Below are positions 31,256 through 43,348 of a stretch of DNA of 64,000 nt, piece by piece. A model generated the notes under the pieces. The model ran no database searches, was not told where the DNA came from, and worked only from the letters and a program-made list of their open reading frames with translations. The stretch lies in NCBI GenBank assembly GCA_009746045.1, contig RPFO01000312.1:846323-910322 (forward strand). Reading direction: 5' to 3'. The position numbers and the translations under genes were made by a program. The stretch's first letter is position 1. Each line of letters opens with the position of its first letter. This DNA comes from Mesostigma viride (lineage: Eukaryota; Streptophyta; Mesostigmatophyceae; Mesostigmatales; Mesostigmataceae).

Positions 31256-31991
31256 CGTCTTCCTGTCTTTATCTCTCGTCTTTTAGCTATCAACTGACCT
31301 CACCCTTGTGTGGGAGGTCAGGGGGGAAATGGTTTAACTAACCCGAGGGTGAACCTGGGTTGGGACAAAGTATCCCCATAGCTAGGTAGTTTTAAGTTTT
31401 CTTTTTTGCATGTCCTACGTGTTTTCGGCTGTTAGCCATGTAAGGAGATGTGGGTAGAGCAGGGGCACAGCTGCTGTGGGCTGGCCCTGCACATTCACAT
31501 AGTGTGCTCACCCTAGCATACAGATGGCCGTGTTGCCATCTGGGAGACATGTCTGTGTTATTCCACCGTATAGAGCTAGCACACATATTGTAATAAATTT
31601 GATGTTTTGTGGTGATGCATGCAAAGCAAGGCAAGGCCAGAAATGGATTTGGTGAGCTATGCTCATTTTATCTATGACTAACCTGCTGAGCGGAGAATGC
31701 AACGCCGTATAGCACCAAAAGAAAAAATAATTTTAGAAAAAAATATTTTTTTGTGCTGGCACCCGTACCCCAGCCACCCAGGTAGGGGTTGGCTGGACAG
31801 GTGGGCTCCCTATGCATGTCTCAACTCGTTCACTCCATCACTGAGGGCTCCAGACATTATTTCTTACAAAATACGTTTACGCACAAGAGACTCTTGGACC
31901 AAAGTCGCATAATTGGTGAATAAAGCATCTGAAGGCCCCCCCAGCCAGCTGATGCTGCCATCTCACTTCCCTCAGGGTGGGTTGGGTGGGC
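31256..31991. other. Core A copy 3 right flank, non-coding
   Basis: Equivalent to 9678-10428 but ~16 bp shorter near 31800 (loss of the GTTGCTATTAAAGGTG segment). No gene. Confidence 0.8.
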
Positions 31992-34592
31992 TAATAAAAA
32001 CGAATACCAGCACAGGCACACCTCGGCTGGTTATATGCCAGCACTTTTTCTCAGACTTGGGCCGGCGGCGGCCCAGGTCCTTCTTATTCGGGTCGAAACA
32101 CAATTCCGTGACCCATACAATATTCGTACACCATGCGAAGTGGCAGCGTACTTGCCCACTGTGGCGGATGCAAGTCCGGTACACCTGGTTTTGGCGCCAA
32201 AAGCACCCTTGGCCAGTTGTACTACAAGGAACCCATCCCTACTAATTCTTTTGACATTGTACTACGTTTAGTCTTGGTCTACTACACCCCAGTAGGTCCG
32301 TTCACCTCCTGAGCGTCCAGTGCTACGCCGAAGCACGTCAGCACTGGTTTGAACTAGAATGAACTAGTTTGAAGTAGATTGAAGTAGACTGTACTACCCT
32401 ATAGGCCAAGTGAAGTACTTAGAACTACATCCAAGTACTTAGAACTAGTTTACAAGTTACTTGTACAGACTTACACCCTATTACAGGGCAGATCTCGTAC
32501 CACCACACTGGCGCCCCTTATTAAATTCCAGGGCCCTTATACATTGTGACTACTGCCCCTTATAAAAGACCAGGGCCTATTATGAAATATTAAGGGGAGG
32601 TGGCACCCCAAAAACCTTAAAACTTGACCCATGCTAATATCACTTGAATTTCAGTTGCACCATGCTAAATTATGATTGGGGGCACTAAATAATATCTCTA
32701 GTGAGTTGTCCATGCACTTGTTGGGGGTACTACCCCCACATATACGCCAATATAGCGCTATAAATAGAAAAAGACGCTAATTAGGGCTATGTATGCCCCA
32801 GCCCATGCACTCATTTGTTGGCAAAAAAAAATGTAGCGTCTATAGTTCCCTGAGTTTATAGCTTGCTGAGCTATTTACATCATGAAAATGACAAAACCTT
32901 GAACAGTTATTAATTTCCCCGCAAAAGTACCCTTTTTTTACCGGACATTGGGAATAAACATGTCATAAACACTTCAGATTAGGCAACAAAATGTAGCGAA
33001 AATCCGGCTAACAGGGGGACAGCAGTGGTCCAAGTCCCAGGTCATTCCGACAAGTCTAGCTCAAGTTATTGCGTTTGGCGTGCTAAAACCTGAACATACG
33101 CTAAATGAGGTTTTTCTGTGTATAAGGCCACCTAGGCATCATGTTTTCCATCCAAGAAGCCAAAAAACATGCCCAACTCGATCACACAACATAAGAAAAG
33201 GCTAGGCACCTCATCTGCCCTCCCCTGCCCTCAGCATGGCCAGCCTTGCCAGCGTGCGCATAGCAACACCATCACTAGGCATACACGCACCAAGAGAGCA
33301 TACACTAAGCTCAGCCCAAGGTTACCATGTAAATTTATGCCAAGAACTCAGCAAGTATACGTGTAAAAACCTTAGAAAGACTGCCCAAGCAATAGAGGCA
33401 ACTGCAGCCTGCAAACTTGGCAGCAAATCATACATGTTGTATGCCAAGCATTCACATCCTATCCAGCTTGCCTTGCTGCACACATAGCAGGGAAGTCTTA
33501 ATGGTTATAGCTCAAGGAAAGCAATGGAAACACCTATCTAATGCAATGCCACTCATGCAGTATGGCCAGCAAAAGAACCACTCTCACCTTCCTTTCCAAT
33601 AGGGCAATTTGCTAAGAAGCTGATGCCAGCTTGTTAGCCTCTAGGCACATGCCGGATGTCGTTCTAAAACAGGCGTGTCAGATCCGGCACATAACAAAGC
33701 GTCTGAGCAAGGTCACGTCCAAAGGATTATGGAAAACAAATGTCAACACATTACCAACAACTTGACCTCGGCGCATTTAGCATGCCAGCCACAAACTACA
33801 CGAAATTGTACGAAATAGCTAGGAATCTGACGATGCAACCGAAAGAAATGGAGCGCTTCCTGCAGGGAAACTGCCCGAAAAAAATGCGAAAGGCCGACGT
33901 TAATGCACCTGCCTGCGTGGAAATGTTTCATGCATAAACTGGCACGCAAGCTCGAACAATAAAAGACATCATCCATCGATCAGGCGAACAAGGAAGGTGC
34001 GCCTTCCGTGAATACGTCGAAGGCGACATGCGCAGGCCTGCGTAGGTTCTTACCTTGAATGCCGGAAATGTAGTAAAAGAAACCGGGAAGCTTCGGCACA
34101 AACTCGACAACACCATTAAGTTAGCTTCATAATCGCTCTTTAGAGCCTACGTTGCCTCACAATAGCTGCCGTAAACCTGCATTAAATTTCATGATCCGCA
34201 AGAGAAATTATATCCTGGACCCCCGCGCCCGTAGCCGTTCGAGAAATTAGCGATATTGCAAACCGTAAACTTTCCGCCACGCAATGAGGTAATCAACTAA
34301 TCTTCTGCGAAATTCAAGCATTTTTTCTAGCTGTTTACGTGCCATATCGATTAATATTGCATAAAGGCATGCCGCCATGGCCACTTCCGCGAGGGTTGAG
34401 CGGTCCGGGCACACATTATACACCGTACGGACGGTACCGCGAATTTTTTGGCGCGGAAAATATTCGGCGCGCCACGTCCCCTTAAATGCTCTATTTATTT
34501 TTTATATGTGCTGTCACCCAGCGGCGTCCCTCGCCTCCTTCGCTCCCTCCGCCCCGACAAATCAGAGAATCCAGATCGAGGGAGATCAACCA
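31992..34592 (+). repeat. Terminal repeat T, copy f, interrupted
   Basis: The T sequence runs 31992-32593, is interrupted by the TTAA element, and resumes at 34486-34592. The paired-arm site is at 32413-32440, with left arm AAGTACTTAGA as in copy d. Confidence 0.9.
32594..34481. mobile_element. 1888-bp TTAA-flanked non-autonomous DNA transposon (Kolobok- or piggyBac-like)
   Basis: TTAA is present at 32590-32593 and 34482-34485, and the empty site AAATATTAAATGCTC occurs in other T copies. Termini are inverted: GGGGAGGTGGC on the left, and GGGGACGTGGC as the complement of the right end, with weaker similarity further in. TTAA duplication is shared by Kolobok and piggyBac. A purine-first terminus fits Kolobok better. 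No transposase is recognisable in the short ORFs inside (33169-33366, 33740-33937), so it is non-autonomous. Confidence 0.85.
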
Positions 34593-36294
34593 TCCCTATG
34601 CATGTCTCAACTCGTTCACTCCATCACTGAGGGCTCCAGACATTATTTCTTACAAAATACGTTTACGCACAAGAGACTCTTGGACCAAAGTCGCATAATT
34701 GGTGAATAAAGCATCTGCAGGTCCCCCCAGCCAGCTGATGCTGCCATCTCACTTCCCGCTTCCCCCAGCCTGGCCATTCTGGCCGTGGAGGACCCGTCAC
34801 CAATAGTGAAGGCCTAGCATGCCTGCTAGAGTGCCCCTCACTTACTGGTCGCGGGGAAGCCTGTCACCAACAGTGGGGCCCCAGCTTGTCTGCTGGAGTG
34901 CGCCCCACTAGCGAAGTCTCAAACAATGCCTTGATCCCCCTTGGATAGGAGAGAACAGCGTCCAACCAAAGGTACGGTCAATCAATCCCCCACACCTTTC
35001 CCCCCTCCTCGTCCAGCGAAAATAGCTGGCACGTCTGCCAACTTCCACCCTACACCATCCTCCTCGCGCTCCTCATGCCATAACTGTCACGATCCAGTGC
35101 TATGGCCCAGCGACTCGCCAAAAGTCACATGCCACAAGCTGCCGCTACGGTCACAGCCCTCTGTTTGCAGGGCGTAACCCGGGGTGCAAGCATCCCCAGG
35201 TACTCGCCCTAGAGGGCTGCCGGCGGCATACATAGCAAGGTGTAATCTCCATTCCATTCTCTGGACAGCTAGCCGGTCACTTAGGCTATCTTGAGCAAGC
35301 GCCCCTGCTGTTAGCCCTCACAACCGTCAAAACCAGCCGGTCTCACCAGGCTCCCCCCATTGCCTGCCCACCTCTTGGATGCCATTACAGATGTCATCCC
35401 AAAGCTCTCAGGGTACTAGCCTGGCAGCGCCCAAAAGTCTTTTTACGTAGGCCGCTCATTTTGCCTCCCCCCAGTTCCAAAACACCACAGTCCTTAGCTC
35501 CCCTAAGCCGTCAAGAAAGGCACCTCCCCCAACCGGCCACCACTGGCCCAAGGCCGCCGAGCCGCCCTACCACCACGTAAGCCCTCGAGAAATAAAATCC
35601 AGGGAGCCACACCCAGCGCTCCTCCAGCCACCGGTTTTCCCCATAAAATTCGGCTCCACATATTCTTTTTCACGTTACCATCACGTAATGGACCAGCCGA
35701 CCCGCTCCTTCAAAGCCATCGGGCTGTGACGCGGTATGCCCTGCCCGCAAAGCCCCGAGAGCCAAAGATAGCTAATGATGCCGCATTCAGATCTTGGGCA
35801 GCCGGCATTGCAGCCTACTATATTTTTTACACTGCTCGTCGTTGAGGGTCATCATGCAAGGCAGTATCAAACGTAAAACAGCTCGAACAAGCACGCCCAG
35901 GGCCGAAATCAAATTTTCGTTCCCTTACCGCACTTTCCGGCCTTGCGACTCAATTTCGGGTCAAAATTTCTATGCCCACCCCTCAAACGACGGGACAGCA
36001 GCCGGCCACCTTTGCTCGTCGTTTAGGACCATCGAAACAGGTCCAAGCAACCTTTATTCGCCTCGTCCCAGGTCAGTTAAGGCCGAAAAAGATTGCCGGC
36101 ACCCTACCGCAGATTTCGGCACCAAATCCGCAATTTCTGCCCCGATTTTCAACGACTGGCCCTCAAACGACCGCTTGGACGCCGACCACCGTCGCGCGTC
36201 TCTAAATAAAATTCATTCCCAGCCCCCCCGGACTCGGGGAGGCCTTTCGCATTCGTTTAAATTGTTGCCAGCCACCATGGCTGGCCGTCACCTC
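34593..36294. repeat. Core U, copy 3
   Basis: The third near-identical copy of core U. Private substitutions include TTCTCTGGACAGC near 35262 and ATTGTTGCC near 36265. No gene. Confidence 0.8.
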
Positions 36295-36962
36295 TAATAA
36301 AAACGAATACCAGCACAGGCACACCGGCGGCGGCCCAGGTCCTTCTAATTCGGGTCGAAACACAATTCCGTGACCCATACAATATTCGTACACCATGCGA
36401 AGTGGCAGCGTACTTGCCCACTGTGGCGGATGCAAGTCCGGTACACGTGGTTTTGGCGCCAAAAGCACCCTTGGCCAGTTGTACTACAAGGAACCCATCC
36501 CTACTAATTCTTTTGACATTGTACTACGTTTAGTCTTGGTCTACTACACCCCAGTAGGTCCGTTCACCTCCTGAGCGTCCAGTGCTACGCCGAAGCACGT
36601 CAGCACTGGTTTGAACTAGAATGAACTAGTTTGAAGTAGATTGAAGTAGACTGTACTACCCTATAGGCCAAGTGAAGTACTTGGAACTACATCCAAGTAC
36701 TTAGAACTAGTTTACAAGTTACTTGTACAGACTTACACCCTATTACAGGGCAGATCTCGTACCACCACACTGGCGCCCCTTATTAAATTCCAGGGCCCTT
36801 ATACATTGTGACTACTGCCCCTTATAAAAGACCAGGGCCTATTATGAAATATTAAATGCTCTATTTATTTTTTATATGTGCTGTCACCCAGCGGCGTCCC
36901 TCGCCTCCTTCGCTCCCTCCGCCCCGACAAATCAGGGAATCCAGATCGAGGGAGATCAACCA
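36295..36962 (+). repeat. Terminal repeat T, copy g (array right edge)
   Basis: This 668-bp copy has a ~41-bp deletion after GCACAGGCACACC. The paired-arm site is at 36675-36702. It is followed not by core U but by TTCCATTCTAGGGAAGCAGG, a block also present at 55046. Confidence 0.9.
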
Positions 36963-37220
36963 TTCCATTCTAGGGAAGCAGGTTGTTTCTTTCGCCTCCC
37001 ACCCACCCACCCTGGCAAAAGGGGTAGAGCAGGGGCACAGCTGCTGTGGGCTGGCCCTGCACATTCACATAGTGTGCTCACCCTAGCATACAGATGGCCG
37101 TGTTGCCATCTGGGAGACATGTCTGTGTTATTCCACCGTATAGAGCTAGCACACATATTGTAATAAATTTGATGTTTTGTGGTGATGCATGCAAAGCAAG
37201 GCAAGGCCAGAAATGGATTG
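36963..37220. repeat. Dispersed repeat shared with 55.05-55.3 kb
   Basis: The order is TTCCATTCTAGGGAAGC, CCCACCCACCC, then the block ending GGCCAGAAATGGATT, the same as at 55046-55300. The second block also lies in the right flank of core A. Confidence 0.8.
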
Positions 37221-37400
37221 GGTTCTTTGTAGTACAACAGTGTTCAGTGGCACCTGGGCGCCGCGCCAGTACTGTACCGGACTAGCATCCGTCACCGTGC
37301 GCATGCAATGCACCCAATTTATTGAGGAAGACATGGCGGCGCATGCTTTATCAGTTTTTCTCAATAAATTGGCTGCATTGCATGCGCACGGTGACGGTGA
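37221..37400. repeat. V-repeat fragment folded into a hairpin
   Basis: A minus-oriented end of V is followed immediately by the same sequence inverted. The 38-bp arms (37289-37326 and 37359-37397) are nearly complementary, with a 32-bp loop. Confidence 0.8.
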
Positions 37401-39469
37401 GTTGGATTTCTTGCTACTTTTGATGGCAATGAGTGGGAACGACATCCAATCAGCACAAATAGGGGGGGGGAATCATGTTGACATAATTCTCAAGCTTTTT
37501 TGCGCTAAAAATAGCGATGACATGGCTTAAAGTGCGATTTTGGTCGTATTCTCAACCGAGATGTCACGGTTCTTGCTGTTTTTCATGGCATTGAGTGGAA
37601 ACGACATCCAAGTACATAGCACAAATAGGAGAAAAAGCCCATGGGTGACATACTTCTCAAGCATTTGGGTGCAAAAAATAGCCATGAATGTCCAAAAACC
37701 AAATGTCCTCATTTGAGGACATAGTCCTCGTTTGAGACGGGCGGGGTCAGGGGGGCGGTTTTGGCGCCAAAGTTGGTCCTGAGGATCCCTGGTGGGTTTT
37801 GGCGCGAAACTGGGATAGGTACTGAGCGCGCCAAGCCCCCGGGGTCGACAGGGGCCGACCGTACCTGGAAAATATGAGGCGAGGAAAAGTACCTACTACA
37901 GCAAGAACGTTGCAATGTAATCGAGCATTTTGTCGAGTGACGGCTATGGGGTCGTTCCAGTTCTGAGGCTTGCCTGAACGTTATAGGCCATTATTTTGCC
38001 CCGAATGAAGACAGAACTTTAGATCATCATCTAGTCATTTCGAAGATGCTGCTTTTGACGTGCAGGTGCTTTGTATATGTCGAAAATATTGTTCATGAAC
38101 GGATTTTGGCATCGTTGAAGAAAATCTGGAAGCTACGTAGATGGCATGATAGGTCAGTATGCAGTTCGGTTTTACAATTTCTTTTTCCGCCCAGTAGCTG
38201 CGGATATCGCGAGTATGGGTTATGGTACGCTTCTGGGTTAATGGGCGACCCGGGCAACAGAGGGACCTGGGCAGTTAGATGGGTCAAAGAGTCTCCATTT
38301 TTTCGTCGTGATATCGCAGTCACGCCTGGCGAAAACCACGGCGAGCGCGAGCCATATTTTACTTTTGCCGCAAGGCTGGGTGCTTCCCGGGCGTCACCGT
38401 CCTTTAATATATATTTCTTGAGCTGTCCCGCGCAGCTGGCGGCCTGGGCGCACGTCAAGAACAAGGTTCCGGATGTCATCCGCAACCGCATCGTTCTAAA
38501 TAAGCGTGTCAAGAGTATCGTAGCTTATAACCCCCGCAGACTTAATGATTCCGGTTCTTTTCAATGCCCAACGTCGTGGTTGTGATTACGCCTATGTCCG
38601 GGGAACTTAAAGGAAGTTTGCTGGGTAATGCTTTCTTTTCCCGTGGTGTCACTGAAAAGGTAAACGGCCTTGCGTCGTCAAAACAGCAGCAAGTAGAAGT
38701 CACTGTGCTTAGTTGCAATGTGGTAGTTTGATTTAACACATATACTGCCTTGTTGCTGAAAACTTTTTCAAGGCTTGCTGGGATGTTGCCCATATGTTTC
38801 TAACGCTTAACCTCATGTCCAAGTGAGCTAGACTGGCTTGGAAACTTGAGCTTTTCATGCTTACATTGTGCTTGTATTGCTATTTGTGCCTCTTTGCAGT
38901 ATCTGCTTCATATATGATTGAAGGCTTCAGCATCATTGTCGAGCACCGTGGTGGCAGCCAAGCCTCCAATAACGATCACAGACCTAACCTTGGCAAGTAT
39001 TTGCTTCTTATTTCATTCTTTGGATTGAGCTAGCTTTGAGCTAGCTTTACACCTGCTATTTGGCCTGCACCATGGTCCCTGGCTGCCAGTTACATTTTGT
39101 GCCCCCCCCGGCAGGCTGCAGGGTCTAGGATAGCGAGGGTGTAATGTAGACATGTTGTGGGCACCTTGGGTGCATTTTCAGGACCAGCCATGACCTGGCC
39201 CTGCCTTCTTTCTGGGCATATTGTTGACTTGAGTGCTTGTTGGTCACTCGCGTAGCGACCCCCCTGCATTCATAAATCGTAAACAATTATACAATGAGCA
39301 TATTTCATGGATGTTAAGCATTGCTACTCTTGAACATATCATAAATGAACATGGTTCCATGCCGTACCCATGGATATGTTGAAATGTGTGAGTTATTACA
39401 AATGGTATCCATGCTTAAAAATGTCCTCATATGAGGACATTTTCTTGGTGATTAGACATGAAGTGCAGT
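37401..39469. other. Unclassified 2-kb stretch with paired palindromes and possible exons
   Basis: A ~50-bp sequence around GAGTGGGAACGACATCCA (37428) recurs diverged at 37590. A near-palindrome ATGTCCTCA-TT-TGAGGACAT (37703-37722) and a perfect one (39421-39440, ATGTCCTCATATGAGGACAT) bracket 1.7 kb. A 179-codon ORF (38046-38585) is unrecognised. A coding-like segment starting MPNVVVVITPMSGELKG (~38564) ends at a GTAAAC donor near 38660, and another (SASYMIEGFSIIVEHRGG) follows a TTTGCAG acceptor near 38900. No gene could be assembled. Confidence 0.3.
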
Positions 39470-40995
39470 TTTGGTCGCATTTGGAGCATCCTGTAGGCAT
39501 GGAACCAGATGCTTAGCAGACTCCTGCGAAGCAGTTGGATCCATACCCAGCGTCCTAGTAGGGAGGCCAGCTCATGGTAGCTTGCTCGTCCCCGGGCCAG
39601 CACCGCCTCAGTGTGGACGAGGAGGGCTAGTCGCTTTGCTGACGGCCACAAGCTCCCATCTTGGTGAAACTCGATGCCCAGGATCTCAACAGCTTGGCCC
39701 TCCCGCGCCCGCTCGACCTTTTTCTCATTCACCACCAGGCCAGCTGGCGCGTAGCACTCAGTGCATGCGCGGTCCAGCAGCGCGTTCGCCTCCGCTGCGC
39801 TGCGCGCGTGTGTGGTGCCCAGATCGTCGATCATGACCAACTGCGCCGGCCGAGGAGGGTCCTCGGGCAGCAGCTGCCAGTCAAGCTCGGCGGCCCCCAC
39901 CAACTCCATCCACTCCCGTCCTCCCTCACGCACTGTGCGCACCCCGAGCTGATGCATCGGGACGCTCACACTCAGCCCGGGGTTCAGCTTCCCCGGCCCG
40001 AACAGGGTCTGCATGTGCGCCACCTGCGCCAGCAGGACCGAGTGGGACCACCCCATCACCAGAACACGGAACCTGGGATAGAGCCGGCGGCGCTCCCCTG
40101 GTTGGCCGACCTCGTCCGACCAGACTGGGGGCAGCGCGAACCACTTCCGCCACTCCGTTGGCACAGAGAAGCGGTAGTAGTACGTCTCCAGGTCCGTTTT
40201 GCTCGAGTAGCTGGGCGCGCCCCCGGCCATCTCGGCCACCGCCCCCACATCTGGCAGGTAACAGCTGCCAGGGTGAGGAACTTGTCGTTGCTCTGCACCA
40301 TGTTGCAGATGAGTCGCTGGCGCTGGGCTGACGGGTCCACCACCCCTGGATCGCGCTTGGGCACGCCGAACAGGCCGTTGGTGACCGGTGGTTCCTCCTC
40401 GCTATACTCTGTCATCCCGGTCTCCGCCAGCCGCACGCTCAGGCGCGCGTACTCCGTGTCGCTCGCACAGCCATGCGTTACTCGCCGTCGACGCCCTGGC
40501 TGCGCTGCCTCTTCCCTCAAAATATTTTTTATATTGCCATATACCTCCCTCCACTGGGGGGGGAGGCAGTCCATCAGCGGCACGCTGCCCGCCACTCCGC
40601 CCGCGGGCAGCGCAAGTCTCTCCGGGGCAATTATTTCATATTGCCCGTCGGGCCCATAGGGCCCAGACTCAACGTCATGCACCAGGTCCTCTGCCGCTAC
40701 GGCTCTCAGCCGGCGCTCATGGACCTGGGCGGCAATCTCCAGCCCTTGTAGGGCCGCCTGCTGGGCCGCAGTGCAGGGGGTCACTAAGGAACCCCGCTGG
40801 TACCGCAACCCGCGGGCTCCTGGGCAACAGGTGCGGGCAAAGCCATCCGCATGCCACCGACAGGACCCGTTTCAGGCGGTTCCTGTGCTCCCCTCCACAA
40901 CCAGTTGAGGCCATCCACGATTCGCGCGCTGCGCAGGAGCAGGGCCCGCCGCCGCATGGCCCGCTGATACCTACGTCGGGACCGTAGGCGCGCGC
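39470..40995 (-). pseudogene. Divergent core A relative: reverse transcriptase with IDD motif, frameshifted
   Basis: Pol enters from gag (VRGRGVFPLPEVAIKPLDR) and runs in one frame (40808-40056) through QWREVYGNIKNILREEA, GLFGVPKRDPG and RQRLICNMVQSND. A lost G near 40271 then breaks it. The frame 40248-39427 resumes with SKTDLETYYYRF, MGWSHSVLLAQ, VPMHQLG and, unlike the array copies, continues through LVMIDDLGTTHARS, the RT metal-binding motif, and a thumb-like region (ELASLLGRWVWIQLLRRSL). It is cut before RNase H near 39480, where unrelated sequence joins. It therefore documents the part missing from array copies. Confidence 0.8.
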
Positions 40996-41047
40996 GGTCG
41001 AGGGGCTTGATGGCCACCTCTGGGAGGGGGAATACACCTCGCCCTCT

Positions 41048-42784
41048 CACTTCTTCTGGGAAGAGCCCGCCACTCCTCCCTCCGCCTTGTCCTCCTTTCC
41101 TCGCGCCGACGCCAACGCATCGCGCTCCTTCTTGTGTGCCCGCAGCGCTCGTCGGCCGCCCGCGTGCGGACACCCCCTGCCGGCCGGTAGGGCAGCATGT
41201 ACCCGGACGCGTTCCAAGACCCGCTGGTCTCCACCAGCAGGAGAGCCTCCACGCAGAGCGCCAGGTACTCCACGCCCGCCAGCTCGCTGCACACGTTGGG
41301 ACTGAGCTCCTTGTTGAGCGTATCCCAGACGTGGCACAGGTTCTGGGCCAGCTCCATCCTCTCCTTGGATGCCCACCCAAGTCCCGTCCCCTCCTTCTGC
41401 TGGCGCAGCACGGGGGCCCTTTGCACGTTCAGCCAGGCCACCATGTTGCCGTTGTGGCCCTGTATGGCGGTCTCCATGTGCTTGGGGGCCGTGCGCTGGT
41501 GGTACTTGTGGTCTTCCACGTCCCACACCACGCTGAGCGCCCGCCCCGCCGGCAGGTACTCGAGCAGGTTGACCCCGCGGGTAACTGGCAGGTCGGTCAA
41601 CCTCCCACCTGTGCCCCGGCCACCCGCGCGCCCTCGCCCGCTCCCCTCCGAGTCGCTGCTCGTGCTGTCGCTGGACGTGCACCGGCAGTGCCGATGCCCG
41701 CACTCGCGGCACTTGGACCGCTTGCTCTCCCGTTTCCTCTGCCCACCTTGGGCTGCTGCGAACGCCATGTGGTACGGGGTTCCAGCCGCTGGCACCCAGG
41801 TACCGTACGCGGTACCCGCTGGTGGTAGGGCTGAGGCCAGGCTGCACCCATCTGCCCTGGGTAGCGTACGCTGGGCCCTGCGTTCTTTCCACGCCTGTCG
41901 GTGTGCCCGGGTACCCATGGGGCCCGCTTGTCCACCCGGCAGGGCTGGGCCCTGCTGCCCCGCCCCCCCCATGCGCCTCCTTCCTGCACGCTGGGTGCTG
42001 GCACCCGTACTGCGGCTCCCAACCCCTGGGCGCCGCCAATCCCCAGCTGTTGGAAGCCCCCCATGAGGGCATTCATCTGCGCCATCATTTCGGGGCTCAG
42101 TCCCATTCCGGCCGCCCCGTCCCCCTTGGCACTGCGCGGGAGACCTGCTTTCTCCTCCTTGCCTCCCCCGCGCGCGCCCGCTTTTAAAGTGCCTGAGCGT
42201 GGCACTGCAGACACCCCCTCGCCTCCCCCAAAACTAGCGCCAGCCGCGTTTGCCAAGCTCCTCCCTGCATTTGCAAGCTGTTTCCTGCCATCCCCTCCGA
42301 CGACAGGCGCCGTATGACCAAAAACGGCGGGAAAAACGGCACCTGGTGCGCCAGCAACTGTGCTAGCACCTGGGGGGCGAAATCCCTGCGCCTGCTCCTC
42401 TTTGGCCCCCGCCAAAGCTTCCCCGACATCAGTGTCCTCCTCTGAGGAGTCCCCGTTCGGTTCCTCATCGTTTGTAATGCCTGTTGTACCTTGTGCTAAC
42501 ATTTTCGCCACCTTGGCTGAAATATTTTGCGCCAGCTCCTCACGAGTGTCATACCCATTGATTTCAAACCCAAAGATCCGAAGCTTTTCTGCCAAACTTC
42601 GTAACTTGTTTTCCGAGCTACGCAACAATATTTTAGGGTATTCAGAGCCGAGTTCTGCCGCTATAAAATAGGCGACAGCTGAGGCGTTCCTGCCATGGTT
42701 CACATAGATTTCCTCCACACGACTCGCAAATCCGCGCGGTAAATCCCCCGTCTCGCTAGCGTTTTCATCCCCGCTAGCCATCAT
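41048..42784 (-). pseudogene. Divergent core A relative: Gag, frame-disrupted
   Basis: One frame (42784-41597) starts MMASGDENASETGD and gives an N-terminal region (FASRVEEIYVNHGRNASAVA, LRSSENKLRSLAEKLRIFGF) not seen in the array Gags. A second frame (41972-40971) carries the conserved part: CRECGHRHCRC, a short Ser/Asp tract, LPVTRGVNLLEYL, ERMELAQNLCHVWDTLNKEL. The switch between frames lies around 41.7-41.97 kb. Conservation of the Cys/His cluster at clear divergence supports it as a true Gag feature. It may show the full-length N-terminus lost or replaced in the array copies. Confidence 0.7.
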
Positions 42785-42881
42785 ATTCGTAAAGAGGAAG
42801 TCGTTAGCTTTAAAACGGACCTATTCCGAGGTAAAACGGCCAAAAGATGGCTTAGAAAACCGAAAAACGAATTTGAAAACT

Positions 42882-43348
42882 GATAAAGCATGCGCCGCCA
42901 TGTCTTCCTCAATAAATTGGCTGCATTGCATGCGCACGGTGACGATGCAAGTCCGGTACAGTACTGGCGCGGCGCCCAGGTGCCACTGACCAGTTGTACT
43001 ACAAAGAACCCACTTGTACTGATTCGTTCGACATTGTACTACGTTTAGTCACTGTCTACTTCAACCCAGGTGGTCATACCACCTCCTAGGCAGGTTGTGC
43101 TACACCTGAACGAATCTTTACTAGCCTGAGCTAGTTTGAACTAGTTTGAAGTAGATTGTACTACCCTGTAGTACCAATGAAGTACTTTGAACTACATCCA
43201 AGTACTTGAAAGCAGTCCAGAGGTCATTTGCAGGGACTTTCACCCTTTCCAGGAGCATTTCTCGCAGATCAGCCATGAGGCAGCGGCACCGACTCGCACT
43301 CCGCTCCCCTTAGTCGCAAATCAGGGATCCAGATCGTAAGATCAACCA
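42882..43348 (+). repeat. V repeat upstream of the divergent gag
   Basis: This copy of V is in the orientation opposite to the V copies inside core A. It starts TGATAAAGCATGCGCC, carries the paired-arm site at 43180-43207 (left arm AAGTACTTTGA) and ends GATCAACCA. It lies ~100 bp upstream of the gag ATG. Confidence 0.85.

Larger units (their letters stand above)
5108..36962. mobile_element. Tandem array of a Kangaroo/PAT-type tyrosine-recombinase retroelement
   Basis: The repeating order is T, core A, T, core U. It occurs three times with a period of about 7.7 kb once the Copia element (17326-23478) and the TTAA element (32594-34481) are removed, and a seventh T closes it. T copies start with TAATAAAAACGAATACC and end with GAGGGAGATCAACCA. 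Core A carries gag and pol on the minus strand and a tyrosine recombinase on the plus strand. DIRS/PAT elements encode gag, RT-RNase H and a tyrosine recombinase in place of a DDE integrase. Kangaroo of Volvox is known for an inverted recombinase gene, which matches. Copies differ mainly by isolated substitutions and short indels. Confidence 0.85.
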
